64,000 nucleotides of DNA from Chaenocephalus aceratus (Eukaryota > Chordata > Actinopteri > Perciformes > Channichthyidae). The position numbers and the translations under genes were made by a program. Under the pieces are notes generated by a model, which was not told the DNA's origin, made no database searches, and worked only from the letters and a program-made list of their open reading frames with translations. The stretch spans positions 41,999,525-42,063,524 of the forward strand of contig CM043789.1 in assembly GCA_023974075.1 (NCBI GenBank), read 5' to 3'. Positions 10,561-20,389 of this stretch are shown here, in pieces; the first letter of the stretch is position 1, and each line of letters opens with the position of its first letter.

Positions 10561-11439
10561 CAGTTTTGTTAGTTACCTTACAAAACTGGTCTTGAAAAAC
10601 CAATATAAAGCGGCCATAAATTGACAAAACTGTTTATGAGAAAATACCCTAATTCCAGTTTTTTACAAAAGTGGCTTTTTAAAACTAATGCAAAAATCAT
10701 TTACTTTGATATCTCCCAGAAGCCTCATTAAAATAAAAATCTTGCTTTTGTTTGATGTCAAGGCAATTATTCTCCACGTTCAAATACATTCACATTGAGT
10801 CTGCATTCTCCATTGTAAGCTGTTTATTTTCTCTTTACAGTGTATCACATGGTTTGCTGTCACTGCAGTTCACTTATAGGACAGCAGCTGCTCCGAGAGA
10901 AAGTTATAGGACACATAATGGTGTGATTTGAATTGCCTCATTGCTGTTTGGGAAAATGGGGCATATGTTATCTGTGATTCAACCGTAATGTTTATTTTCC
11001 GTGCCCTTACATTGTACTATCAGATGTCTATCAGTCGTGTTATTGATGAGCGTTGTGTTGCCGCTGTTTGGGGACAGTTGTGCACGTCCCTCCATTTCAT
11101 TCGGCACTGTTGACTTGAGCTGATATAGATTGAGTGAATGCAATTGATTTTGGGCTTGGAAGGAGGAAGAGACAGTAACACCTCTGTGCAGCGGAGAGAA
11201 GGAGATGGAAATGTGTGTGAGAGCGATAGAGGCAGACAGATGGTGTTTTACACAGGAGCCCTAATGGAGTTCAGCCCTTATCACCGCTGGCAGCATTTTG
11301 GCACAATTTAAACAGATAGAGGGAATAGTTAACGCAGCTTGCTTTATAATGTGTGTTATAAATCTCACAACAAATAGTGCAACATTGCAACATTTTAGAG
11401 ATAGTTTTACCAAACAAGCCAGACTTCGGGAGCAAAGGA
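10561..11439. other. no recognised feature
   Basis: AT-rich sequence without an identifiable repeat end or coding frame. Confidence 0.4.
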
Positions 11440-11820
11440 TTGCGTGTAACGAGATTACATAATTAGGATACAAAAATAAACTGTATTCCCTCTGTTACAT
11501 GAAAAATATAATCAGATTACTGTGGAATTTCTGAAAGTGGGGATTACTAGCAGGATTACATGTTAGTAAAAACCAAAGAGCAGATAGTGTTTGATGTAAA
11601 AGGATTAGATGTTATCTCTTCTCTGTGAGCTGTGCTGTTCTGTAGGATAATACTTTAAATGTGAATCTCTACTTCTACTGCCTGACTCTGCTTTATGGTT
11701 TTCACTTTCTTTGCTTCATCTGTTCTGTTTCTAATTCAGCAGGTGAACCTATATGTTCGTAAAATAGTGTGTGTGAGCTTAAAGGTGGGGTATGTAATTT
11801 ATTTCAGAAATACCTTTTGT

Positions 11821-12589
11821 TAGGGATGCTCCGATCGATCGGTCACCGATTGAGATCGGCCAATACTCACTCTCTACCGATCGATCGGTGCTCTCTAAAC
11901 ATGCCGATCGCGAGAGCCGATCGCGAGCGATCGCGAGAGCCGATCGCGAGAGCCGATCGCGAGAGCCGATCGCATGACGTAAAATACATGACACTTTTCT
12001 CTGTGTGCGGCAAAACAAGCTCGCCAAAGTGGCTTCACCGGTCTGGCATTATTTTAAGGTGTCCGAAAAATACAGTAAAATAGCGTTATGCAACGTGTGT
12101 GAAGCAGAAATCCTGCAGCTCCACCCGCCGGACCGGTAAGCGGAGCGAAACACACACTAAGAGTTAGACCTAACATACTTAGCTATTTTGTCTACCTCTG
12201 GAACAAGCTAAACTAGTTATTATAAATATATTTATTCTTCACTGTCTCATTACTGGATCAGTGAGCTGCATGAGATACTGACAGGCTGTCAGGAGAGAGA
12301 GAGGGGGGAGAGAGAGGGGGGGGGGAGAGAGAGAGAGAGGGAGAGAGGAAAAGAGAGCGCTTCCGCTCATTTCTCCCGTGTTATTATCCAAAGTGAATGT
12401 AAACTTGAATAATGTACATCATTTCAATGTAATAATTAAGTTGATTGTTGTTTGTGGAAGCTCCAGTGAATGAGCCCCATTAACTAAATCTTCCATTTAG
12501 GCCCCGCCCACTCGATCGGATCAGCGATCGATATCGGCCGATACTGATTCCGGCGATCGGCCCCGAAATTGGCGATCGCAGCATCCCTA
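11821..12589. mobile_element. hAT relic with 8-bp target duplication, nested in the TTAA MITE
   Basis: The ends are TAGGGATGCTCCGATCGATC and, inverted, TAGGGATGCTGCGATCGCCA. The flanking octamers are CCTTTTGT (11813-11820) and CTTTTTGT (12590-12597), seven of eight identical, as expected for a hAT target duplication. It carries a 13-bp tandem repeat (gccgatcgcgaga) at about 11902-11975, a BED-finger exon fragment (12023-12135), a (GA)n-rich patch at 12292-12356, and subterminal 'gatcgg' arrays. It is non-autonomous now. Confidence 0.8.
12023..12135 (+). pseudogene. BED zinc-finger exon fragment of a hAT transposase
   Basis: Frame starting at 12023 reads AKVASPVWHYFKVSEKYSKI followed directly by ALCNVCEAEI. 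The pattern (S-x-V-W-x-x-F, then C-x-x-C) is the first half of a BED zinc finger, the N-terminal DNA-binding domain of many hAT transposases. The second half (H-x(3-5)-H/C) is missing. The frame runs to a splice-donor-like 'cgGTAAGC' at about 12135, so this may be a real exon end with the downstream exons deleted. Too short to be functional. Confidence 0.6.
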
Positions 12590-13040
12590 CTTTTTGTTAT
12601 ATTCCATGGAATGCTCTTAACATCCCGATAGCAATGAATATATTAAATGCTTTGACAAATATACTAATATTTAATCTGTGGAAGCCGTAGCACTTTAAAA
12701 AGCACGACCAATCATCTGAGCCGGCTAAAGTAACTGGATGGCCTACCTGCCTGTCAGCCTTCCATCTGTGCACAAACTTATCTCGAGCCCTCATTGGTCA
12801 TGTGCGCGTTCGTGTGTGTTGGAGGAGGGGCTCTATAAGGAAGTGGCAGATTTGTTATGTATTTTAAATTCTAGCGCACTCAAGCTGGTTTCTCCAAAAT
12901 GACCTACCCCACCTTTAACTGTGTGTGTTAAACTAAAACGGAGCATGTTCTGTCAGCTCAGATTTGATTTCTGCTTTTTTACACTGTAGTATGTGCTCGT
13001 TTCATTGTTGGTGTATAGGCTACTGCCTGAATATGCTTGA

Positions 13041-13839
13041 TGAAACGCGCATTTTCATATAAATAAAATAATTTTAGATCTTTAATATCTTGGTTTCTTA
13101 TTTTTAAGGTTACATTGTTCTGTTTGGACACAAAAGTTGTCAGATTTATAAAAAGATTGTTTTTTATCTTAAAATTACTGAGAGCAATGGTGTGAAGAGG
13201 TGAAAGATAGTGAGCAGTCAACATTACAACATGTCATTACCTTGTCCCTGTTTCACAGATAACCTTTCATGGCTGTGAACTTCTCCTCAGTTTGATACAT
13301 AAACACTCAACATGTCATTGTTAGCCTGCAGTAAAATATAAAATGTCGACACATTGAGCACATTTTGATGGAGCCAGGTCATGTTTTATCACAAACATTG
13401 AATGAGATAATTTCCTGCAGTGAAAAAAAATGCTGCTGTAACGTCTGCACAGATTAAGCCTGTAGGTTTTTTAGAGGCATGGCTTGCTATCAACAGCGAG
13501 AATTAAAACTGTCCTACAAGCTCAATTTCATTGCCTTCGATTACAGTGGGCGGTAAATCCTATAAAGCATGCTCTGTCCTCAGTTTTAAATATGTTCAAT
13601 TGAATACAGAACAACTAGAAGGCGTCAGCAAAACACTCACATCCTCCCCTCGGTTGCTTAAGGAGAATCCATGAACTAAAAAATACTTTGATGAATGTGC
13701 TGTTGATAATTTCCTTACACTAAATAAGCTTCAACAGTGACAACCCTGAAGTCAAGTCCTCAGTGCAATTCAATCAGGAGAGACTCGTTTTGATGTAATA
13801 ATAATATACATTTATTGCCGAGAACACATAGATGAATGT
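13041..13839. other. no recognised feature
   Basis: AT-rich sequence with no repeat end or coding frame that I can support. Confidence 0.4.
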
Positions 13840-14275
13840 AATGGTGTTTGGCGAGGTGGAAGGGGTGGAGGAGGGCTGTGTTGAGTCACCTCAAATTAAA
13901 GCTGTCAGGAGGGGAGAGAGCCGATTTAAAGGTTTGACGATGTGCTGTGATTGGCTTGTGGGAATAGAGACGAAAGTGATAGCTGGGGAGTGAACGCCCC
14001 CGATCACTGATTGGAGGGGTGAGCGTAGTAAGAAGGAAATATGTGAATGACAGATTCTAAAGACGGTCTTCCTATAGTTGAACTTGCGCTGAGCTTCATA
14101 TGTCTTAACTTACGAGGGCTGCAGAACATGCTTCAGCTCTCTCTTTGTCACCATGCACAATGCAGGGGACAGTCCAGATTTACACTTTTTTTTAAGTTTT
14201 CAGTTTGTGAGAACTTCCGCATTTGTGTTACAAGTATACGGGTCAATCTGTATAAATTGGGGGCTCGTCCGGGAT
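13840..14275 (+). mobile_element. 5' LTR fragment with tRNA-Pro primer-binding site
   Basis: TGGGGGCTCGTCCGGGAT at 14258-14275 is an exact 18-base complement of the 3' end of tRNA-Pro including CCA, the primer-binding site used by murine-leukaemia-type retroviruses and some fish ERVs. The match to the tRNA stops right after 18-19 bases, as expected of a primer-binding site and not of a tRNA pseudogene. The upstream 400 bp (with 'attaaa' near 13895 and 'tataaat' at 14251) would be the LTR, but its start and its CA end are not clear. No gag or pol frame follows; about 100 bp later the sequence enters a MITE. The left boundary is a guess. Confidence 0.5.
14258..14275 (+). promoter_or_regulatory. 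primer-binding site (tRNA-Pro)
   Basis: An 18-base exact complement to the tRNA-Pro 3' terminus. It would prime minus-strand DNA synthesis in a retrovirus-like element; here it is an orphan site. Confidence 0.65.
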
Positions 14276-14375
14276 TACAGGCCGGATCAACGGCTGCAAA
14301 CAAAAATGGGAGACAAGTAACAAGTTGATGGTAACAAAAAGCATATTCATTTACAATATTGCTTTGACATATCTA

Positions 14376-14582
14376 AGACATCTCTTAGCGGTTGACCACT
14401 CAAAACAGAGCAGGCCAGCACTGGGCTCTGGTTTCAGACAGAGGGTGAAAAGAGGGGCTGCAGCACAGGCAGTATGAGAAAAATAATGAGCTTTTTGAAC
14501 ATTAAAGCATGGAGACATGTCACAGTAGAGACACTACATACTAATATGAACCTGAACATCAGAATAATATGTCGTCTTTTAA
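14376..14582 (+). mobile_element. TTAA MITE family A, 5'-truncated copy
   Basis: The copy starts inside the family ('gacatctcttagcggttgacc') and runs to the intact right end 'ataatatgtcgtcttttaa' with TTAA at 14579-14582. It contains the family block 'gctgcagcacaggcagtatgag' and one unit of 'gtagagacactacatact', the sequence amplified in the 38.5-40.6 kb minisatellite. Confidence 0.75.
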
Positions 14583-15092
14583 AATAGTAAACTTTTAACC
14601 CTGCTGTTAACTTCAAAATTACTAAATACTTTTTCCATGACATTATTAAAATGTGGGCAAACTAGGTCTACTGGACACTGCCAAAAGGAGCAAACCAAAG
14701 TAGGTTAATAAGTGGGTCACATCCAAGTCTTTCCAACTGAACTATTGGGTTGTCACACTACTACAGTTATGATAATGGCAGGTTAGGGTTTTAAAAGTGC
14801 ATGTTATAGTGACTGCAATACTGGCCAAAAGATAAGCTTTATTAAGCTTAGGGAAATGCAGGTCTCTGAGCCACAACAACAATAAGGGTGAAACACAGGA
14901 TAAGACGGATATTAATTCACACAATTATTAAAAGTAGAAATAAAGAAATGTAAGAATAAGAAAGGATCAAAATATGTGAAATAAGTGACAGTTTCAGTTA
15001 AAATTATAAATGTTTGCATACAGATATTAATACGTTGGGTGTGTTAAATATATATATATACATGTCAATTTGGAAGTGTTAATGATGAGTCG
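14583..15092. other. no recognised feature
   Basis: AT-rich, including a short (TA)n near 15050. Nothing else supported. Confidence 0.4.
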
Positions 15093-15190
15093 AAGATAAG
15101 ATAAGATTTACATTATTGATCACAAATTGGGACATGTTTGCATTGCAGCAGCATCAAAAACAAGTTATTACACATAAAAAGAAATTAAAA
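15093..15190 (-). mobile_element. reverse-oriented LINE tail (taagatt/attgatcacaaattggg)
   Basis: The stretch 'gaagataagataagatttacattattgatcacaaattgggaca' then 'gcagcagcatcaaaaacaag' resembles, on the minus strand, the fish LINE 3' end 'cccaatttgggatcaataaa' with a (tatct)n tail. Only about 100 bp remain. Confidence 0.5.
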
Positions 15191-15669
15191 CAGTAGAAAT
15201 GAACAATTCTAAAAACATGAAATCGGGTGCTGGTAGCCGTTTCTCTACACTGAAGAGTTAGAGTTTCTGCTTTTTTACCAAGGTAATACATAAATATGTC
15301 AGTTTAGGTGCTCGATTCCATCAACAGCTCACAACAACAAAAACAAGATTGTTTTTTCCGCAGCTGATCTGACAGCTCGGCTGGATCCTCAAACCCCGGC
15401 TGTCTCTCAGAGGGGGGGCAGGGACAAAATGATTCTTCCTCATGGCTCTGAGTAATTGGCTATATTCAGTTTATATTCATATGACACAAGTTTTGCATTT
15501 TATTTCTGAATATGGCACACTTTTTAATAATGTGTGTGACAGCAGACACTGATATGTGATTGTTTATTAGATTTACATGTCATACAGTATGACAGGAGTT
15601 TATTGTGAGAACCCGCTTTTTGATTCCAGGTATTTTTACGGACAGTGAACATTGATTTCTTGGAGTTTC
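15191..15669. other. no recognised feature
   Basis: No repeat end or coding frame recognised. Confidence 0.4.
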
Positions 15670-16319
15670 TCTCTCACACACTCCCCCCCCCTGCCTCCAT
15701 TGGACTGCTTTGTTTACTTCCATAACATAGTGACATCACTACGCTCGTGCTTCTATTGGCTAGAGCTCCAACACATTGTACGTGATAGGATAAGGGGCGG
15801 GACATCTCTAAGCGGTTGACCAATCACAACAGAGCCAGCCAGCTAACCAATCAGAGCAGACTGGGCTCTGGTTTCAGACAGAGGGTGAAAAGAGGTGCTG
15901 CAGCACAGGCAGTATGAGAAAAATAAAGAGATTTTTGAACATTAAAGCATGGAGACATGTCACAGTAGAAGCAAAAAATACTAATATGTTCCTGAAATTG
16001 AGCATAATATCCATCCATCCATCCATCCATCTTCTCCCGCTGATCCGTGGTCGGGTCGCAGAGGTAGCAGTTCCAGCAGAGAGCCCCAAACTTTCTTTTC
16101 CCTGGCGACATCAACCAGCTCTGACTGGGGGATCCCAAGGCGCTCCCAGGCCAGCGAAGAGATGTAATCCCTCCACCTGGTCCTAGGTCTACTCCTTGGT
16201 CTCTTCCCAGCTGGACGTGCCTGGAACACCTCCCTAGGGAGGCGCCCAGGTGGCCTCCTTACTAGGTGCCCGAACCACCTCAACTGGCTCCTTACTGAGC
16301 ATAATATGTCCTTTTTTAA
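15670..16319 (+). mobile_element. TTAA MITE family A copy, split by a Rex3 LINE
   Basis: Homology to the copy at 38146 begins near 'ctctcacacactccccccc' and continues through 'catagtgacatcac', 'caacacattgtacgtgatagg', 'gacatctctaagcggttgacc' and 'gctgcagcacaggcagtatgag' to the right end 'ataatatgtccttttttaa' (TTAA 16316-16319). The left TTAAAGAGG terminus is not found. A Rex3 fragment at 16011-16295 sits 24 bp before the end. Confidence 0.75.
16011..16295 (-). mobile_element. Rex3-type RTE LINE, 3' end, reverse orientation
   Basis: On the minus strand this encodes the RTE reverse-transcriptase C-terminus (QLRWFGHLVRRPPGRLPREV, then RPRSRPRTRWRDYISSLAWE) and ends in a (gatg)n tail, seen here as (ccat)n at 16011-16030. 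It is flanked by a perfect 12-bp target duplication, TGAGCATAATAT, at 15999-16010 and 16296-16307. Tail and protein are those of Rex3. Strongly 5' truncated, as is usual for LINE insertions. Confidence 0.85.
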
Positions 16320-17416
16320 CTTCATAGCTTATACAGAGCTTATTAAGAAAATTCAAATTGGATACAATACAAGTGTTTGCCTTACCATGTTGTAAGCATT
16401 CCCTCTGCATTGGATCTCTACAGATATTTACTTGTTTATTCCCACACATGTCTTTACTTTGTACTTCCCTCCTGCTGTGTTCACCACTGAGCTTATCTCT
16501 GAAGTTTAAAAACTGAAATGAAGTGTCGAGGGGGAGATCCTTTGATAAACCACAGCGCAGTGTAAAAATGGATGCACATCATTAGCTATTATTCTCCTAT
16601 CATTTCCATCCAGACTGATACAAATCTCATCTACTGGGTACAATAGTTTGAGTGCCCTCGTAAGGCTGATGAGTTGGCCGATGCACTATCTCCAGCAGAA
16701 TCCATTAGAGTAACTGTGCCATTTAACAACATCTCTCAAATGCTCACACTGCGGAGTGCTAAAGATACACTTTGTAATACCAGGTGGACAGATCAGACGC
16801 TAAATGGTTGGGAATTATTTTTAAACGAACCACCTAACCAAATTCACATGTGTATCAGACTAGCTGGAGGCAATTAACACGTGGGTTTATTCATACAAAT
16901 GGGTGCCATTCGGGCGTTATCATTTTAGACGGGAAGACAAGTTTATAATTTAATTTCAGATCTGATAAAGGAACGTGTTTGTTGTGCGGAGTAAACACAC
17001 CTGAAACACACAACACATCTTCTCCCACCTGAAGCATAAAGTCGCAATCATTATCAGGCACGCTCCCTGACAAGGACACCGTTTGAGTTCAACCCTGTCA
17101 CGGACAACATGGAGCCTGTTTGATTATGATTAGGAAAGTAATCAGAGGTAATTGCAGTTCTGTCAAACGGTTCATGCGGCACATCTCTCTTGGTCATGAC
17201 TTTCTGGGAGAAATTAATCTAAAACCCTAAAACCATTTATCCTCCTTGGCTTGTCACGACACTCTGAGTGAGTTGTCTTGACATGAAAAGGAGGCACTAA
17301 TGACAGCACAATGGAAGGTGCTTCTTTGTTATCCTTCAATATGAATAACCAAAATTAATAATTGGTTTCTTATAAAGCAAAAGATTGACAACTTAATTTA
17401 AATATAACCTATAAAT
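16320..17416. other. no recognised feature
   Basis: About 1.1 kb of mixed composition without repeat ends. Open frames here (67 and 62 codons) have no motif I recognise. Confidence 0.45.
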
Positions 17417-17449
17417 GTGGCCAGGGAAAGAGGAGTTTGGGGCCTTCTG

Positions 17450-18239
17450 GAGAGAGTCAGCAGCTTCAGTTCCTCGGTGTCCACATCACTGAGGACCTGA
17501 CATGGACTCTTCACACCACCACCACCACCACCACCACCACCACCACCACCACCATCACCAAGAAAGCTTGACAGCGGCTCTTCTTCCTCTGCAGGCTGAG
17601 GACGTTCAACATGGACGCCAGGATACTCTGCAACTTCTACAGGTGCACCATAGAGAGTATCCTGACCTTCTACAGGTGCTCCATAGAGAGCATCCTGACT
17701 GGCTGCATCACGGCCTGGTACGGCAGCTGCACCGCCCTCAACCGTAAGGCTTTACAGAGGGTGGTGAAAACTGCACAGAACATCACCAGGACGGAGCTGC
17801 CATCCATGGAGGACCTTTACTCCCAGCGGCTCAGGAAGAAGGCCCTCAGGATTACAAAAGACCCCCAGCACCCTAGCCACAAACTGGCAGGCGTTACCGC
17901 AGCGTCCGGACAAAAACCACCAGATTCAGAGACAGTTTAATCCCACAGGCAATAAGACTGTTAAACACCTGAACTGTTGAAACAACATCCATAACATTCA
18001 TCTGCTACTTAGTAATTATTTATCTATTTATCTAATATATCATTCCATATAGACTCTTATTTCACTATTTCACTTTTTTCAACTATTTTTCTTTTTGTAT
18101 TTACTTTTTAATATTTACTTACACTACATTTTTCTGTTTATCTGTATTATTGTGTTGCACTGTTGGAGAAGTGACCTAAGATTTTCATCGACATAACTAC
18201 ACTGTAGCTATGTTCGTATGACAAATAAAGAACCATGAA
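17450..18239 (+). mobile_element. CR1/Rex1-like LINE 3' part, nested in Rex3
   Basis: The frame contains GVHITEDLTW, then FFLRRL near 17580, then ESILTGCITAWYGSC, NRKALQRVVKTAQN and ELPSMEDLYSQRL, the C-terminal region of a jockey/CR1-group reverse transcriptase. It is broken three ways. A (ACC)n tract at 17515-17560 interrupts it, a 33-bp piece (ttctacaggtgcaccatagag...) is tandemly doubled at 17635-17696, and a frameshift near 17885 precedes RFRDSLIPQAIRLLNT. The tail ends 'gacaaataaagaaccatgaa'. A 7-bp target duplication CCTTCTG flanks it (17443-17449 and 18240-18246). The clade assignment is from motif memory. Confidence 0.75.
17515..17560 (+). repeat. (ACC)n microsatellite inside the LINE
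   Basis: About 15 ACC/CAC units. In one frame this reads as poly-histidine, which is an artefact of the expansion and not a His-rich protein. Confidence 0.9.
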
Positions 18240-18406
18240 CCTTCTGCTGAAACTGCTTCCTCCGCTACGATGGATGGATAATCCACAACAAAATAGTAGA
18301 GTCTAAATAAATCTCTTCACTATAAATCCCAATCGCTCCATGGTGTGATTGACACTTTGTAAATTCTGATTGGCCACATCCTTCATTCAAGCGTTCTACT
18401 TTAGGG

Positions 18407-18901
18407 CAGGGGTGTCAAACTCAAGGCCCGGGGGCCAAATCCGGCCCGCGACTTCATTTCATGCGGCCCCACAAGAGCTTGCAACGAATATAATGTTTAT
18501 GATACGGTTAGATGACGATTTACAGAAGCACGTTGCCCATAAACTACATGTCCCAGAATGCACCTCAAATCAGACTTTTTTCTCAGAATTTGACTCTTTT
18601 TTTTAAATGTTACTTTTTTTTTAAATGTCACTTCTGTTTTTTGATATTTTTTTTCCCAGCTTTTCTTTTTAAATCATTTTGTGACATTCTCACTGAAGAG
18701 AATTGCAATTATTTGCCCTAGACTTCTGATTTCAGACGTAGTTAATCATGAAGTTACTACCCTATCAGATAATAATCCAATGCAGAGGCAATAATGTAAA
18801 ATAATACATTATTTTATATTTCTATATAAGTTACAACCGGCCCTTTGAGTGCAGCCATAATGCTGATGTGGCCCGCGATTAAATTGAGTTTGACACCCCT
18901 G
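18407..18901 (+). mobile_element. hAT-type MITE, CAGGGGTGTCAAACTCAA ends, copy 1
   Basis: The termini CAGGGGTGTCAAACTCAA and TTGAGTTTGACACCCCTG are perfect 18-bp inverted repeats. The flanking octamer CTTTAGGG is duplicated exactly at 18399-18406 and 18902-18909. The body contains 'ggcccgcgacttcattt', 'catgtcccagaatgcacctc' and 'gtggcccgcgattaaattgag'. It is 495 bp and non-coding. Related copies lie at 21479-22248 and 33223-33622. Confidence 0.92.
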
Positions 18902-18909
18902 CTTTAGGG

Positions 18910-19429
18910 GGTCTTTACTTTCGGTCTGGCAAGAGGTCCCTCTAACAGCGGCACCCTCAGCACTCATATCTCACAGAAACAGAAACTGCAATGACTTAAG
19001 GAAAACTTATCTGAAGAAAGGAACAAAGGGTAAGATAACCAAGGTGTTCACAGGAGGGTTGCCAACTTTTAAATCAAAGGACTGCATGTAATGTGAAAGG
19101 GGAAACTGGAAATGATGAACACACTGATAATTATTTCTCAAAACAGCCATTGGCCTTAAAGCCTCTTGTTGCTCGTTATCTTGATTGCTAAAGTTCCTTG
19201 TAGCAATCAAGTCAGTTATTAGCATTTCACTGTACTCAAGATTTAAAAGGGTCAGTTTTTAGTGGTCTGCAGGTCAGAAAACATGTGGTTCAAAAAGTTA
19301 TTCAGAGGTGCCCCATATTATTTTGCCCAACCCAATCAGAGCGACTGGGATTTCATTTTGGGAAGTGGGCTTGAAGAGACAAGTGTGTAAACAGACAGGC
19401 AGAGGGCGAGAAAAATAATGAGTTGTACG
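18910..19429. other. no recognised feature
   Basis: No repeat end or coding frame recognised between the hAT copy and the TTAA MITE. Confidence 0.4.
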
Positions 19430-20154
19430 TTAAAGGTCCCATGTCATGCTTTTCCGGTTATCACCCGTCCCCTTGTGTTATGAAGCTTGTTCTGCATGTG
19501 AACGGTCTGCAGAGTCACACACCCTCAAAGTACACCCTATAGCGAGTAAAACTCTAACACAGAGAAGACCTGTCTGCTGCCCCAGAACGCCTCGTTGGAC
19601 ATTTCTCTTTTTCCATTTGTTTCTTCCGGGGTTCTGTGACTCCGCGGATTTCTGCACACACACACGAGTTGAACGTTAGAGTTTTGCCGTGTCTCGCAGA
19701 CCCCACGCATCAACCAGGAAACGACACCAGTAACCCAGCTCACACTGTCCGCTCCTCGAGCCTCAAAGGGCGGAGCAGCGAGCCCCTCAACGTCCCGCCA
19801 ACACGGCCCCCAGACCCCACGCGGCATTCTCATCTGTTTCTCATTACTGGTGTCATTTCCTGGTTGCTAACAAACGCCATTGTAACACATAATCACTGAT
19901 GTTCCGCTGTAACGGTGGTGGACTCATCAGAACAGAGTGGGCGAGCTGACCAATCAGAGCACAGTGGGCTCACAGGGAGGGGGGGGCAGGAGCTCCAACA
20001 AGGCGTTTAGGACAGAGAGTGAATACACAGACTATACAGAGATGCTGTGAGAAACCAATGTGAGTTTGGAACATTGAACAATATAAATCTATTCTAGTAG
20101 ACCTCAACGATGGAATTATGATCAGTAGAAATGGCCATGTCATGGGCCCTTTAA
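19430..20154. mobile_element. TTAA-flanked MITE, family E
   Basis: The left end is TTAAAGGTCCCATGTCATG. The right end, inverted, is TTAAAGGGCCCATGACATG, so 17 of 19 terminal bases match with TTAA at both sides. It is 725 bp and GC-richer than its flanks. It contains 'ccaatcagagcacagtgggc' as in family A but is otherwise different. The small frames inside (19446-19899 on both strands) have no recognisable motif. Confidence 0.85.
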
Positions 20155-20389
20155 AGCATTATGAAATGTTGTAGAAGAACTAGTAGAAAGTAGCATGAAT
20201 TTTACATAAACATGGAGAAAAAATATAATGTTTTTCTATGAGGAGACTACTGGTTTATGTGAGCCGAAATGTTGAATTGCTTCTCATTTGTTATAAGTGA
20301 TCTCAACACACTGATGGTCCTTCATTTTCATCCCATCTCTCATCAATTTCCAACTAAGGCTCCAGTGGGGACCTTGTTCCCTGAGTGTG

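Larger units (their letters stand above)
11779..12918. mobile_element. TTAA-flanked MITE, family D, with proven empty site elsewhere
   Basis: The left end is TTAAAGGTGGGGTATGTAAT and the right end, inverted, TTAAAGGTGGGGTAGGTCAT, so 17 of 20 terminal bases match. Both ends are TTAA. The paralogous sequence at 48653-48680 reads 'gtgtgtgagcTTAAcggtg' with a single TTAA, exactly what the site looked like before insertion. The element is 1140 bp including a 769-bp nested hAT relic; its own body has no coding frame. Confidence 0.88.
11440..13040 (+). repeat. dispersed repeat, second copy at 48330-48805, split by a TTAA MITE
   Basis: The flanks of the MITE match a contiguous sequence at 48330-48805. 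Shared pieces include 'gtgtttgatgtaa', 'ctctgtgagctgt', 'ggataatactt', 'tttgcttcatct', 'caggtgaacctatatgttc' and, after the MITE, 'gtgtgtgttaaactaaaac', 'ttctgtcagctc' and 'gtagtatgtgctc'. The repeat unit is about 480 bp once the MITE is removed. I do not recognise its class. Confidence 0.7.
17417..18278 (+). mobile_element. Rex3 3' end, split by another LINE
   Basis: The host copy is only about 63 bp: 17417-17449 'gtggccagggaaagaggagtttggggccttctg' and 18247-18278 'ctgaaactgcttcctccgctacgatggatggata'. Joined across the insert, these match the last coding bases and GATG tail of the Rex3 copies at 28985 and 16011. Confidence 0.65.

Noticed and set aside
17502..17747. Open frame with 15 consecutive histidines
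   Set aside because: An (ACC)n expansion in an out-of-frame reading of a LINE fragment. The real LINE frame in this region is different.
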